Made by a program: the position numbers and the translations under genes. From IMG/VR virus record IMGVR_UViG_3300049595_003941, positions 1 to 29,136 of that record: DNA of 29,136 nt; one strand, 5' to 3'. Position 1 is the stretch's first letter. Every line of letters starts with the position of its first letter. Under the pieces are notes generated by a model. That model ran no database searches, was not told the DNA's origin, and worked only from the letters and a program-made list of their open reading frames with translations. The stretch comes from a virus. This document shows positions 20,095 through 29,074 of this stretch, in pieces.

Positions 20095-21432
20095 CTATCC
20101 CACGCCCATGCGGAAGATCGAGTCCAGCGGGCTGTCGGTGGTGGTCTCGGTGTGGATGGCGGTGTCGCCGGTGTAGTTGGTCGCCTCGACGTCGAGCTTG
20201 TATGCGAGGAACTCGCCGCGCTTCTCGGTCGCAACCGCGGTGAAGTATGCGGCCGGGATCAGGAACGCCCACGCGCGGCCGACCTTGCTGCCGACGTAGC
20301 ACCCGATGGAGGTGGTAACGCCGCGTTCAAAGAACGACTGCCACTGATGGCTGCCCACGTTGCCCGCGTTTCCGGCGCTGTCATACACGGTGTCAGCGGT
20401 GTCGTGCAGCACCTGCACGGATGCACGGATCCGCGGGTTGCGGTAGGCAACGGCCGAGATGCCCTGCGACGCAGCGTGGCACACGATGTCGACAACCTCG
20501 ATCGCGTAGTCCAGCGTGCAAGACTCCATGCCGCACTTCTGCGACCCAGCCAGCGACGCGTAGCCGTTGACGCTGCCGACGATTTGCGGCACGCGGTCGA
20601 AAGCGGCAGGGACAACCAAACCGCCCGCGGTCTTGTCCATCGCAAAATCGTAGAATTTGCCGTTGATGGTGACCGTCGGCACCTCGCCGCTGTTCCAAGT
20701 GACTTGGAAGCCCTCGACCACAAAGTCCTGCATAATGTACGCCAGAGTCGCGTCTTGACCCGTGAATTTGATCGTCATCGGGATCTGGCTGTAAGCCGCG
20801 GCCGACAGCCAACCCGTGGCGGTGCCGTAGTTGTCGGCGGTGTTGCTGTTGACTGCGTTCTTCGACGCCTCGAACAGCGTGACCACGTTGCCCGCGGCCG
20901 ACTTTGCAAAGCCAAGCTGCAGGGTGGTCGATGTCGGCGACTCGGCCGTCAGCACAAGATCGCCCGCATCGACGTCCGCAAACGCACCAGGCGCATCGTA
21001 GGTGATCGCGGTCGTCGTCGCCGACGCCACGCCCGAGGCTTGGTACGTGCTGTTGTTCATGTGCGCCCCGTTCCAAAAGTTGGCGGCGTTGGCAACCGCG
21101 GCAACGTTGCTGCCGAGCGCGTTGGCAACAAGGCACATCCAAGGAGGGATCACGCCTGCGCTGCCAGGGTTCTCAAGCGTCGGATCGTATCCGGACTTCA
21201 ACCCCTCCAGCGGGATCTTGAAACCGAACGTGCCGCTGCGGCGACCGATGACGCGCTCGGGAGCGGCGCCGATCTGGCCGGTCAGCAAGGCGAGCTCGGT
21301 GACCGCGGTGTCGAACGAGAACGACGGCGCCTCGCACTTGACCGTGCGATAGTCCGCGCCCGTCATATTCGGGTTGCCGAAGCCCGAGATCTGCGGCGCA
21401 AGCGAAACACTGTAATCATTCCACGTAGCCAC
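20095..21432 (-). CDS. Major tail tube protein
   Basis: This 445-residue protein probably forms the tail tube. It starts at GTG 21432 behind AGGGGG. The N-terminus (MATWNDYSVSLAPQISGF) leads into a long beta-rich protein with FGFKIPLEGLKSGYDPTLENPG, AYIMQDFVVEGFQVTWNSGEVPTVTINGKF-type strands (about 225-260) and a C-terminal EKRGEFLAYKLDVEATNYTG region. The strand pattern of a helical-tube fold, its size, the neighbours (tail terminator-like gene before, chaperone after) and the hairpin that follows all support a highly expressed tube protein. At 445 residues it is longer than the simplest tube proteins and may carry an added Ig-like domain. Confidence 0.75.
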   Translation of the reverse strand: MATWNDYSVSLAPQISGFGNPNMTGADYRTVKCEAPSFSFDTAVTELALLTGQIGAAPERVIGRRSGTFGFKIPLEGLKSGYDPTLENPGSAGVIPPWMCLVANALGSNVAAVANAANFWNGAHMNNSTYQASGVASATTTAITYDAPGAFADVDAGDLVLTAESPTSTTLQLGFAKSAAGNVVTLFEASKNAVNSNTADNYGTATGWLSAAAYSQIPMTIKFTGQDATLAYIMQDFVVEGFQVTWNSGEVPTVTINGKFYDFAMDKTAGGLVVPAAFDRVPQIVGSVNGYASLAGSQKCGMESCTLDYAIEVVDIVCHAASQGISAVAYRNPRIRASVQVLHDTADTVYDSAGNAGNVGSHQWQSFFERGVTTSIGCYVGSKVGRAWAFLIPAAYFTAVATEKRGEFLAYKLDVEATNYTGDTAIHTETTTDSPLDSIFRMGVG

Positions 21433-21435
21433 AGT

Positions 21436-21864
21436 TCACCCCCTCGTCCAATGCACCGTTGCGGTGCGTTCGCAAATCAATGCCCCATCGCCGTCTGGCG
21501 AGATGTCGCCCTCTGCAAGCTCGACCCGCAGCGCGTTGCCCTGCGCGGACCACGCATAGATTGCCGCGGCGATTGTCTCGCTGTCGAGCAACGCGCGTTC
21601 GTACGCTGTGCGCTGGCCTTCTTCGGCCTGCCCGATTGCGTAGATCACCGACAACGAAACGGTGGTGCCCCAGTCCGTACAGGTCGAGCCGGGCAACAGA
21701 CGGATCGGTGGCGACGCGGTGACAAGGACCGCGCGCGTGCTGCGACGAACAGGCGCACCGAGGGTAAATGTTCTGAAAGTGTCATCCTCGGACACAGGGT
21801 CCGACGGCGACGCGGCCTCGATGGCTGCGCGCAGGCTGTCGAGCAAATCGACGATTGACACCAT
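21436..21864 (-). CDS. Tail terminator-like protein
   Basis: This 142-residue protein starts at ATG 21864 in a TGATG overlap with the connector gene. It begins MVSIVDLLDSLRAAIEAA, a helix typical of tail terminator or tail completion proteins. A beta-rich middle follows (RAVLVTASPPIRLLPG, TTVSLSVIYAIGQ), with a helix ALLDSETIAAAIYAW and final strands. Its place between the head-tail connector and the tube gene is where tail terminators are normally found. The role is inferred from size, fold pattern and order. Confidence 0.6.
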   Translation of the reverse strand: MVSIVDLLDSLRAAIEAASPSDPVSEDDTFRTFTLGAPVRRSTRAVLVTASPPIRLLPGSTCTDWGTTVSLSVIYAIGQAEEGQRTAYERALLDSETIAAAIYAWSAQGNALRVELAEGDISPDGDGALICERTATVHWTRG

Positions 21865-22733
21865 CACCGCACCGCCTGCAGCGTGTAGATTGCGCCAGCG
21901 TTCGGGGTGCTGTCGTCGACGGTGCCGGTTGCGTTGCTGTCGTAAGCCGCAGCCGTCAGCGCCTGCGCCATCGCATCGTCGAACGCAAAGCGCAGTTCGC
22001 GCATTGCTGCGATTGCGTCTCCGCCTGGGTAGACGCCTTCTTCGGCAAGCGCGTAGCGGATGCCTTGTCGCGCCGCCTCGTCAAACACAAGCGGCGACAG
22101 GTATAGCCACGGCCGACGCCCCGTCCGCAGGATTGCCGATCGGATGCGGTCGTTGACGACAGCCGCGACGCGGTCGCAGAACGCCTCGGACTTGCGCTCT
22201 TGAAACGTGTTGGCAAGCGTGCTGCGGACGTCGGCTCCTGCAACGGGAGCAAACCACGGCCACCGCACGACGGCGGCTTGATAGGATGCTTGGCGGCTTT
22301 CGGCGCCGCTGCTATATGCCCACACAATGCGGTAGCCTGCGCCGATGTTAGCGACACCTGGCGCCGTTACTACCGCTGAGATTTGTGTTGCCTTGACCGT
22401 CGAGCCGTTATCCACCGCGACGGGCAACGCATCGACCAGGTGGGCGGTGGTGCCGTCGAGCCGCGCAATCCGCGACACGTACACGACGCCGTCCGACGTG
22501 ATAGCGATCGGCGCACCGACCGCAAACCCGACTGCAGACGTCAGCACAAGCGCGGTCGCGGTCGTGCCTGCTGCGGTGGTCGTCGACGCGGTGGGCAGGG
22601 TAACCGCCGACGTCGACAGCTCGGTACCGTCGGGCTTGTACACTTTGCACGTCGCCGATGTGGCGACAACGCCCTCGGCGTCGGCGTGCACCACGGTGGT
22701 AGAGGCATCGTATTTGATTTCGATCTCTACCAC
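21864..22733 (-). CDS. Head-tail connector-like protein with an N-terminal beta domain
   Basis: This 289-residue protein starts at GTG 22733. The first 150 residues are beta-rich and threonine-rich (MVEIEIKYDASTTVVHA; LPTASTTTAAGTTATA), like an Ig-like or adaptor domain. The second half is helical (STLANTFQERKSEAFCDRV, SPLVFDEAARQGIRYALAEE, MRELRFAFDDAMAQALTAAA) as in small head-completion connectors. It follows the major capsid gene. The fused two-part layout is unusual. The connector role is inferred from order and the helical half. Confidence 0.55.
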   Translation of the reverse strand: MVEIEIKYDASTTVVHADAEGVVATSATCKVYKPDGTELSTSAVTLPTASTTTAAGTTATALVLTSAVGFAVGAPIAITSDGVVYVSRIARLDGTTAHLVDALPVAVDNGSTVKATQISAVVTAPGVANIGAGYRIVWAYSSGAESRQASYQAAVVRWPWFAPVAGADVRSTLANTFQERKSEAFCDRVAAVVNDRIRSAILRTGRRPWLYLSPLVFDEAARQGIRYALAEEGVYPGGDAIAAMRELRFAFDDAMAQALTAAAYDSNATGTVDDSTPNAGAIYTLQAVR

Positions 22734-22779
22734 CGCAGCACCCCCTTACGCCGACGCCGAGGACATCACCTTTCGCACC

Positions 22780-23682
22780 TTAGGGGACGTTGCTGCCGAT
22801 GATCCCGTACTCGTACGGGCTCTTGAAGAAGCAGCAGTCAACCTCGGCCACGGCCTCGTAGAACAGGCCGTCAACCGACAGAGCGATACGCGCCGTCGGG
22901 TCGCTGCCGAGCGCCATGCCGACCGGGGCGTTGGCCAGGTCGATGAGGAACCAGTCGCGGTCGTCGGTCGAGAACGGCCACACCACGATATCGGACACGA
23001 TGCCCTTGACGAAGTTGGACGCGTTGTCTTGGCCCGACAGCTGCGACACAACCAACTCGTGCGCGACCTTGGCGTTGGCAGGCGAAACCACCAGCACCAG
23101 ACCGCCGTTGCTGCCGAGGTGCAGCGGGATGCCGCGGTCGCTGCGGTACTGCAGCATGAGCTTGATCGCCGCGTTCAGCGAGGTCTCGTCGAGCGCCGAG
23201 GCGACCAGGTTATCCTGAGTCGCGCCGCCTGCCAGCAGCAGACCCGTGTCCAGGTACTTCTTGCCCGCGCCGACCAGACCGTCGCCGACACCTTGGCGAG
23301 GGTGATTGGCGGCGAACAGACCTTCGAGGCCGTCGAAAAACAACTTATCGAAGGTCTTGATCGCCGACTGCGCAAGCTGGGCGCCGAGCTGCTCGAACCC
23401 GTAATCACCGTTGACTGTGTGGACAGGCGCAATGTGCTTGACAACCTTCTTGGTAACCGTGTGGCTGGCGGTGAAGGTAAACCAGTCGCTCAGCGCCTGA
23501 GTCGTGGCGGTGTTCGTCAGGGTCGCGCCGATGGCGCCGAAAGCGCCGCCGCCAATGTCGACCGTGCGAGCGCCGCCCGTCGAGATGATGCGGCCCGCGC
23601 GCTGGACGAGCGGGGCGGTGTTGGTGAGACCCTGAGCGAACGAGGTCTGAAGGATGCGGTTAGCGTTCTGCGAGCTGGCCAT
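22780..23682 (-). CDS. Major capsid protein, Mu gpT-like
   Basis: This 300-residue protein should form the head shell with the HK97 fold. The N-terminus (SSQNANRILQTSFAQGLTN) is followed by TVTKKVVKHIAPVHTVNGDYGFEQLG, FDKLFFDGLEGLFAANHP and QGVGDGLVGAGKKYLDTG. The LFF-x-GLxGLFAANHP segment resembles Mu-type gpT capsid proteins. The second half has NAAIKLMLQYRSDRGIP, LVLVVSPANAKVAHEL and a final beta-rich part near the C-terminus. It is preceded by a scaffold gene and a small gene, as expected. No capsid protease is seen nearby. Confidence 0.8.
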   Translation of the reverse strand: MASSQNANRILQTSFAQGLTNTAPLVQRAGRIISTGGARTVDIGGGAFGAIGATLTNTATTQALSDWFTFTASHTVTKKVVKHIAPVHTVNGDYGFEQLGAQLAQSAIKTFDKLFFDGLEGLFAANHPRQGVGDGLVGAGKKYLDTGLLLAGGATQDNLVASALDETSLNAAIKLMLQYRSDRGIPLHLGSNGGLVLVVSPANAKVAHELVVSQLSGQDNASNFVKGIVSDIVVWPFSTDDRDWFLIDLANAPVGMALGSDPTARIALSVDGLFYEAVAEVDCCFFKSPYEYGIIGSNVP

Positions 23683-23695
23683 AGTAGAACCTCTT

Positions 23696-23713
23696 GCGGC
23701 GTAAAGTTGCCGC
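23696..23713 (-). promoter_or_regulatory. Small hairpin upstream of the major capsid gene
   Basis: GCGGC (23696-23700) and GCCGC (23709-23713) pair around an eight-base loop, about 14 bases upstream of the capsid ATG (23682). It lies in the leader of the most abundant structural protein and could stabilise a processed mRNA end. There is no terminator U-run. Confidence 0.35.
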
Positions 23714-23752
23714 TCAAAGCCCTACCTCGCCGGGCGCAACAGGCTCCGTGTC

Positions 23753-24169
23753 CTAGCCGCGACCGCGGTTGATGACCTCGCGCGGCATAACGCTTTCAGT
23801 GTAACGACCTGTCGCGATGCCGTCAATCATCATCCTTTGTCGCGCCGCCAACCGTTGTTCGTGGATTTCGCGCGGGATGACCCACACCTCAGCCGATGCC
23901 CACCCCTCGACGACGGGACGGCCGCCGAGGAGTTGGTAGCCTTTGCCTGCAATGCGGCGGCGTTCGGCCTCGATGCGGTCGGGCTTGGAGTTGAGATCGA
24001 CGATCGCCACCGCCCACTTGGTATAGTCCAGACCCTGCACGCGGCCTGGGTGGGTCATCGGTCGATCGATGTCGACAGCCTTGAAGCTGGATGGATCGGG
24101 CAACACGATTGAGGTGTCGAAAGACTCGTCCATCGACGGAACAGGCTGCCGAGCGTTACGTGTAGCCAT
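23753..24169 (-). CDS. Unknown protein between scaffold and major capsid genes
   Basis: This 138-residue protein starts at ATG 24169 behind GGGGGG, next to the scaffold stop. It begins MATRNARQPVPSMDESFDTS and contains HPGRVQGLDYTKWAVAIVDL, a helix KPDRIEAERRRIAGKGYQLL and VEGWASAEVWVIPREIHEQR. The C-terminal third is charged and helical. Proteins in this place are often head decoration proteins. This one is not recognisably of that type, so the role is open. Confidence 0.6.
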   Translation of the reverse strand: MATRNARQPVPSMDESFDTSIVLPDPSSFKAVDIDRPMTHPGRVQGLDYTKWAVAIVDLNSKPDRIEAERRRIAGKGYQLLGGRPVVEGWASAEVWVIPREIHEQRLAARQRMMIDGIATGRYTESVMPREVINRGRG

Positions 24170-24170
24170 C

Positions 24171-24761
24171 TCAACCCCCCAACAGCTTGCGCAGTCCATC
24201 GCGCGAAATCAGCGGCGACTTTTCGGCGCCTGTGAGAATACGTGCAAGCCGCGAACCCTGCGGCACGTCGTACGGTGTCGACTGCGCATCGGCGCGGCGG
24301 ACGAACTCGGGATTGTCCTTGGCCCACGCTTCAAGCGCGGCGGCGCCCGTGGGGTCGGCGGGATCGACGTCAGGAACAAGCGCCGCGGCTTTCTCGAGGA
24401 TGCCGAGCTTCGACATTGCGTCTTTGCGCCGCGTCTGCCGCAATGCATCGCGCTCGGCCTGCAGCGCCTTGCGGTCCTCTTCGAGTTTCTCGCGCTCGGA
24501 CATTGCCGACCGCCGCGACTCTTCGGACGCCTTGGCCTGCTCGGCTTTCATCGCGGACAGCTCTTTGAGCTGCGTCTGCAGCGCCTGCAACCGCTGCTTG
24601 TACGCAGGCGGCTCGGGTGCCGCAGGCTTGGCCACAGCGGGAGCGAGTACCGACTTGGGTTGGTTTGGTTGTTCCGCGGCCTGCGGAACAGCTGGCGCCG
24701 TGGTATCTACCGCGGGTGCCGTCGCGGTCGCGACCGCGATGGGTGGTGCGTTTTCGGACAT
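24171..24761 (-). CDS. Head scaffolding protein
   Basis: This 196-residue protein should guide capsid assembly and then leave. The first 50 residues are low-complexity alanine, proline and threonine (MSENAPPIAVATATAPAV). A long charged coiled coil follows (about 52-115, with RLQALQTQLKELSAMKAEQ and REKLEEDRKALQAERDALR). The C-terminal part holds FVRRADAQSTPYDVPQGSR and a final basic helix (SRDGLRKLLGG) that could bind the shell protein. This layout of a disordered N-terminus, coiled coil and short C-terminal helix is that of phage scaffolds, and it lies upstream of the capsid gene. Confidence 0.75.
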   Translation of the reverse strand: MSENAPPIAVATATAPAVDTTAPAVPQAAEQPNQPKSVLAPAVAKPAAPEPPAYKQRLQALQTQLKELSAMKAEQAKASEESRRSAMSEREKLEEDRKALQAERDALRQTRRKDAMSKLGILEKAAALVPDVDPADPTGAAALEAWAKDNPEFVRRADAQSTPYDVPQGSRLARILTGAEKSPLISRDGLRKLLGG

Positions 24762-24768
24762 GTCCTAC

Positions 24769-25467
24769 CTACTGCGGCGACAACGCCGCCGCGAACTCTC
24801 TACCCGTTTTTGAGACTGCGCGCAAGGTGCCGGGATCTGCGCCTGTTGCTTTCGACAGCCACAGCAACACCGCGTCGTGCGCACCGTCTGCCAAATCCCG
24901 TTGCAGCTCCGCGGACGGCTCCAGCAAGTTGGTGTTGCGATAGGCAAAAACGGAATATGCTTTCAGGCGGTTTGGCACCTTCTTGGACACGACCTGCAAC
25001 CGCCGTTTGCCGTCTTTGTATTCTTTGCCAATGCGCGCGTATTTGACTTCTTGCCCGATCGATGTTCCTGCAAACTCGATGATTGCCGCGTTCGGCCCGT
25101 AGTTGCGAACCTTCAAACCGCGCCACATACCGCCCGTGCGGTTGTATGACGCATCGTCCTTCTTTGCCGTTTCGTGCCAGGCATTGGACGACGCCCAAAT
25201 CCATCCGCCCTCGGGCAAGATGTGCACCAAACGCTTGGCACGTTTCCAGCCCTCGCGGTTCTGAAACCTCGAGCCGAGCGCCGCCATGTATTCGTTGCCG
25301 AGAAACTTTCGAGAACTTCGAGAGAACGTCAACTTGCGCTTGTCGTTGAACGCCTGTTCGCGCAGTGCCCGCGCCATCACCGTAGCGGCCTCGATTGCGT
25401 TGACCACCAACGGCCGAACAACGCCCCCATCGAGGAACGCAGACCGCGACAGTTGGACCGAAATCAC
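24769..25467 (-). CDS. Unknown head-module protein
   Basis: This 232-residue protein starts at GTG 25467 in a GTGA overlap with the portal gene. It begins MISVQLSRSAFLDGGVVRP and has a basic helical region (MARALREQAFNDKRKLTFS), then WIWASSNAWHETAKKDDAS, MWRGLKVRNYGPNAAIIEF and QEVKYARIGKEYKDGKRRL. It is basic and mixed alpha/beta. Position between portal and scaffold is where a head morphogenesis protein or a protease is often found, but neither a protease motif nor the SPP1 gp7/Mu gpF type is visible. A neck-type (HK97 gp10-like) fold is possible. Confidence 0.6.
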   Translation of the reverse strand: MISVQLSRSAFLDGGVVRPLVVNAIEAATVMARALREQAFNDKRKLTFSRSSRKFLGNEYMAALGSRFQNREGWKRAKRLVHILPEGGWIWASSNAWHETAKKDDASYNRTGGMWRGLKVRNYGPNAAIIEFAGTSIGQEVKYARIGKEYKDGKRRLQVVSKKVPNRLKAYSVFAYRNTNLLEPSAELQRDLADGAHDAVLLWLSKATGADPGTLRAVSKTGREFAAALSPQ

Positions 25468-27107
25468 ACGACCACCACAGCACGCGGCTGAAATGCCGCG
25501 GCCCGCTGTACCATCGCCGCGACCTTTGCAGGATCAAGAAGCGGGAAAGCCAAAGTGATAACGGATGCCGCCGCATCGGGTGCAAGTTGACCAGCGCCAA
25601 CCTGCTGCACAATCGCGACAAGCTGTTGCACCTGGGCGCCGTTGAGCGCGGTATCCTGCACCGGCGCGCCTTCTGCCAACACATCCTCGGGATCGACGTT
25701 GGAGGAAGGAACGTCGGACGGCGCCGCAATAGCAGACGCGGCAACAGGTGCCGCTTCGATGAAGCCAAGATCGCGCGCTTCTTGCAGGTTGGCGTCCACT
25801 TTGACGCGGGCAGCCGCAAGCGACAGACCGTCACGTTGCGCAACCTCCTCGACCACAGAACGCAATCCGAGTTTGACCGCAGCGGAAATGGCGGTGGTGT
25901 CGGCAACGGGATCGATCGTTGTTGCCGTGTCTTGCCACCGCAGGTCAACCGTCAGGGTATCGACGGGCAAAGCGACGATGCCCGTCAGGTTCAGCACTTG
26001 TGCGCTCAGCTTGGCTAGCTCGCGCTCGAACCGTTCCAGCACAGGGCGGATGCGGTCGCGCATTTCAGCGCGGGTTGCGTGCGCGAACAAACGGGCCGAC
26101 ACCGTTACCGCCGTGTTGACGCGCAGGAACGCCGACGGGTCGATGCCGAGCATGGCACAGTAAAGCTTGATCCGACCTTCAATCCACGTGGTCAGCTCGG
26201 TGACGGGAAGTTGCCCCTGCACCACACGCAGCGCAGGACCGGGCGCCGTCGGGTCGCCTGAGCGCAACAGGGCAACGACCTTATCGGGACCCACTTGGAT
26301 CTGCTCGGTCATCTGCGCGATCGTTGCGTTTTCCAGCACCTTTTGCGGCCAAGCACTGTGGCGGATCACGAGCTCGGTTTCCGACTCAAGCAAGCACAAC
26401 GCAATTTGCAGGTTGTGGACAGGCTCGTTCAGCGGTGCCGCCCACCTGCCCAACTCGGGAGCGACGCGGTGGCCCAGCACAAGCGGTACCGTGCCGAAAG
26501 GATGCGAGCCGTTGGGTGCGTAAATGCCGATCTTGCTGCCGCGCACGTACCGCCATGCCTCGGTGCGGGTCAACTCAATCGTGCCCCACGTGATGACGCC
26601 CGTGTCGGCGTCGATGGTATCGGGAACGGTGATCTTGACTGACTCCCATCCCGCGACGTCCCACGGCCGCAGCGTGTCGAGGATTTTGGGCTCCATCTGC
26701 CATGGCGACACGGGCAGGATAGAAATGCCTGCGCCGTCGGGCAGCACCATCGCCGCCATGGTCTGATGCACCCACAACCCCGACTCGACCACCGACATCG
26801 CTGCGTCCGCGCGGGCCTCGTCGTACACCGTCACCATCTTGCGCCAAGCAGCCTGCGGCAGCGCCTGCGGATCTGCGGGCGAAAGGAACCGCCGCACAAC
26901 GGGGCGTTGGTACAGCCCGCCGAGCTCTTCGACGTACCGCCGGACGAACGGGATCTTGCGGATCGGCGCGTCGGTGTTCGGCAGGTGTTGCCGCAGGTAT
27001 GCAGGTATCGACGAGAAGTCGAGCCGCAGGAGCTGGTCGAGCTCCTGGCCCTGCTGCTGTGACTCGGACACATTGTAGAGCGACAGCGGCTGCAACTGCA
27101 CGGGCAT
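25464..27107 (-). CDS. Portal protein
   Basis: This 547-residue protein likely forms the twelve-subunit ring through which DNA enters and leaves the head. ATG 27107 is preceded by GGAGG. The N-terminal part (RLDFSSIPAYLRQHLPNTDA, then RKIPFVRRYVEELGGLYQRP) and the middle (ISILPVSPWQMEPKILDTL; LNEPVHNLQIALCLLESETE) match the pattern of portal proteins. The helix WIEGRIKLYCAMLGIDPSAF and the following ARLFAHATRAEMRDRIRPVL fit the stem and wing. The C-terminal 120 residues are helical and alanine-rich. It follows the large terminase and precedes the head genes. Confidence 0.85.
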   Translation of the reverse strand: MPVQLQPLSLYNVSESQQQGQELDQLLRLDFSSIPAYLRQHLPNTDAPIRKIPFVRRYVEELGGLYQRPVVRRFLSPADPQALPQAAWRKMVTVYDEARADAAMSVVESGLWVHQTMAAMVLPDGAGISILPVSPWQMEPKILDTLRPWDVAGWESVKITVPDTIDADTGVITWGTIELTRTEAWRYVRGSKIGIYAPNGSHPFGTVPLVLGHRVAPELGRWAAPLNEPVHNLQIALCLLESETELVIRHSAWPQKVLENATIAQMTEQIQVGPDKVVALLRSGDPTAPGPALRVVQGQLPVTELTTWIEGRIKLYCAMLGIDPSAFLRVNTAVTVSARLFAHATRAEMRDRIRPVLERFERELAKLSAQVLNLTGIVALPVDTLTVDLRWQDTATTIDPVADTTAISAAVKLGLRSVVEEVAQRDGLSLAAARVKVDANLQEARDLGFIEAAPVAASAIAAPSDVPSSNVDPEDVLAEGAPVQDTALNGAQVQQLVAIVQQVGAGQLAPDAAASVITLAFPLLDPAKVAAMVQRAAAFQPRAVVVV

Positions 27108-27157
27108 CGGTGGACCTCCGCGCTACAGCATACCGCGCAACCCCTGCGCCTGCAACG

Positions 27158-28579
27158 TCAATGCACCGACCGCGACGACCACCCCGGCCGCGATGCTTCG
27201 GGCGGACGGTCGGCCGTTTGCCGCTGCTGCAACCGCTTGCCGCCGTGCAGGTCGGTGAAGTCTGCCGACGCCATTACCGCGTAACGCAGCGCGTCAACAG
27301 CGTGATCGTGAATGTTGTCTTTGCGCGGCCTGTTTGTCGGCTGGCCGTCGTTGTCGAGGTAGTACGTGTACCCGCGCAGCGCCGGCACAATGCCAGCCGT
27401 CGGCCCCTGCACCGTCTGGGACAGCGAGTGCGAAAACACAAGCGCGGGCTCGCCGTCCAACGGATCCATCATATCCCGCATGCACTCCAGACCGCGCGTA
27501 ACCTGCTGCTCTTCGCGCGACTCCATCCAGCGAACTTGAGTCGAACGCCACCGCGCTTGCAGGTCTTGGTTTTCGACAGGTGCCGCACGGTCGGCGCCGA
27601 TACACCGCGGCGGCGAACCGCCGTGCGACAGCATCCACTTTTGCAGGCGGTCTTGGAAATGGCCCCGCGGCATGCCGTCGCAAACGAGCTCGTCGGCGAC
27701 AACCCATTGCCCGTCGGGTCGCACCTGCGCCATGACCGCGACGTGGTGGTCCTGCCCGCCCCAGTCGACACCGTACACGCGCGGCAGCGTGAGATGCTCC
27801 CGCCAGCTCCATTCAACCAAATGCCGCGACTCGAGCGACAGCACCGTATGCAGCGGCCGCAAAACCTTGCCTTCGACTTCTTGCTGATACCGACGGCGAG
27901 ACATCGCCGACAAGCTGTCGAAGAAGTGTTGCGGCAGGTAGGGGTTGTCGAACGAGGTCGCCGAGGTGATGCGATACGCGTCCCACGGTGCCGTGGTCGT
28001 GCCGCGGCCTTTGGCTTCTAGATAGCTGCGCTGGGCCTCGACAAACTTGCGGGTGATGCCGCGCATGCCGTTGGGCGATGTGGCGACAAGGAACCCGGGA
28101 CATGGACCGTGGCCGCGCAGACGTCCCGTGATAACAGTCCAAATCTCTTCGGGGTCTGCTTCGCTCCATTCCACTTCGTCGGCTGCCGCCCAGGTCAGCG
28201 TGAGACCGCGTAGTTTGGAAATGCGGTTGTACGGGCGGAACCAGATCACCGAGTCGTTCAACAACCGCAGGCAAGCGTTTCCCTTGTCGTAGTCTTTGAT
28301 CCAGTTGACCTTTGACTGGTCCTGCATTTCTTGCAGGCGGTCAAACAGGTTTGGCAAAAGCACGGTGCGCAAGTCGATCTCGGTACGGCCGAGCAGCGCA
28401 CCGACCGACCCAGGGTTGCGCAACGCTCGGACGATTGCCGCGCACGTCAACGCATGCGACTTGCCCGAACCGACACCGCCCAGGAACAGTTGAAACAGAC
28501 TGTCGCCGAAGATGAAATCGGCCTGCTTGTCGTACGGCTTCCATGCCTGCGACAGGTCAAGTGCTACTTGCACGGCCAC
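27158..28579 (-). CDS. terL: Terminase large subunit
   Basis: This 473-residue protein is the packaging motor that pumps DNA into the head and cuts it. The ATPase shows Walker A GGVGSGKS (residues 34-41) and Walker B LTWAAADE with Asp134 and Glu135. The nuclease half has VYGVDWGGQDHHVAV at about residues 265-280 and, near the C-terminus, HDHAVDALRYAVMA, which carries the last catalytic aspartate of the RNase H-like nuclease. Both halves look intact. It starts at GTG 28579, ten bases after the small subunit stop. The packaging type (cos or headful) cannot be told from the sequence alone. Confidence 0.92.
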   Translation of the reverse strand: MAVQVALDLSQAWKPYDKQADFIFGDSLFQLFLGGVGSGKSHALTCAAIVRALRNPGSVGALLGRTEIDLRTVLLPNLFDRLQEMQDQSKVNWIKDYDKGNACLRLLNDSVIWFRPYNRISKLRGLTLTWAAADEVEWSEADPEEIWTVITGRLRGHGPCPGFLVATSPNGMRGITRKFVEAQRSYLEAKGRGTTTAPWDAYRITSATSFDNPYLPQHFFDSLSAMSRRRYQQEVEGKVLRPLHTVLSLESRHLVEWSWREHLTLPRVYGVDWGGQDHHVAVMAQVRPDGQWVVADELVCDGMPRGHFQDRLQKWMLSHGGSPPRCIGADRAAPVENQDLQARWRSTQVRWMESREEQQVTRGLECMRDMMDPLDGEPALVFSHSLSQTVQGPTAGIVPALRGYTYYLDNDGQPTNRPRKDNIHDHAVDALRYAVMASADFTDLHGGKRLQQRQTADRPPEASRPGWSSRSVH

Positions 28580-28588
28580 CCCGTGGTT

Positions 28589-29074
28589 CTATTCGGTGTC
28601 GATGATGTCGCCGATCTTGGCGTCGGTCTTGCGCGCGCCCCGTCCGACGGGCGGTGGCGGCGGTGCAAATCCGCCCCACGTGATAGAAATCTGGGCGCCC
28701 CCTGCCGAGGCCTGCGCGGCTTGAAGCTGGACGACCGAGGTCGCAAAGACTCCCAGCTTGTCCCAGCCCGTCAGCTCGCGCTCGGCCGTGAGGTCGCCCG
28801 ACTCGACGAGGCTCCGCAGTTTCTCGACGCGGAAAGCAAGCAGGCCCGCGAGATCCGACGGAGACAACGTGCGCTCGCCAAACGCTCGGATGCGCGCAAC
28901 CGCCGAAGCCGACAAAGTATCGTCGGCGCACAGCATGTCGACGAGCGGACGGCCAGTCGCAATATCCGCAACAGGCTCCGATGCCTCGATTGCGCCCCGC
29001 ACGGCGTCCCGTTTCGAGGCTCCGCGGGCGGCCGCTTTGGCCTTAGGCTTTGTTGGCTTACGGCCTCCGAGCAT
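28589..29074 (-). CDS. Terminase small subunit, probable
   Basis: This 161-residue protein starts at ATG 29074 behind a GAAGGCGG-type site. The first 25 residues are basic and alanine-rich (GGRKPTKPKAKAAARGAS). Next come helices around RDAVRGAIEASEPVADIA and a second helical block SPSDLAGLLAFRVEKLRSL, consistent with a DNA-recognition and oligomerisation protein. A glycine/proline segment (FAPPPPPVGRG) and a charged tail may contact the large subunit. It lies directly upstream of the large terminase gene, which is the main support. No clear helix-turn-helix motif is proved. Confidence 0.7.
   Translation of the reverse strand: MLGGRKPTKPKAKAAARGASKRDAVRGAIEASEPVADIATGRPLVDMLCADDTLSASAVARIRAFGERTLSPSDLAGLLAFRVEKLRSLVESGDLTAERELTGWDKLGVFATSVVQLQAAQASAGGAQISITWGGFAPPPPPVGRGARKTDAKIGDIIDTE

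Noticed and set aside
19984-21858. Plus-strand frame of 624 codons
   Set aside because: It is antisense to the tail tube gene and to the strong hairpin. The arginine-rich sequence is typical of shadow frames.
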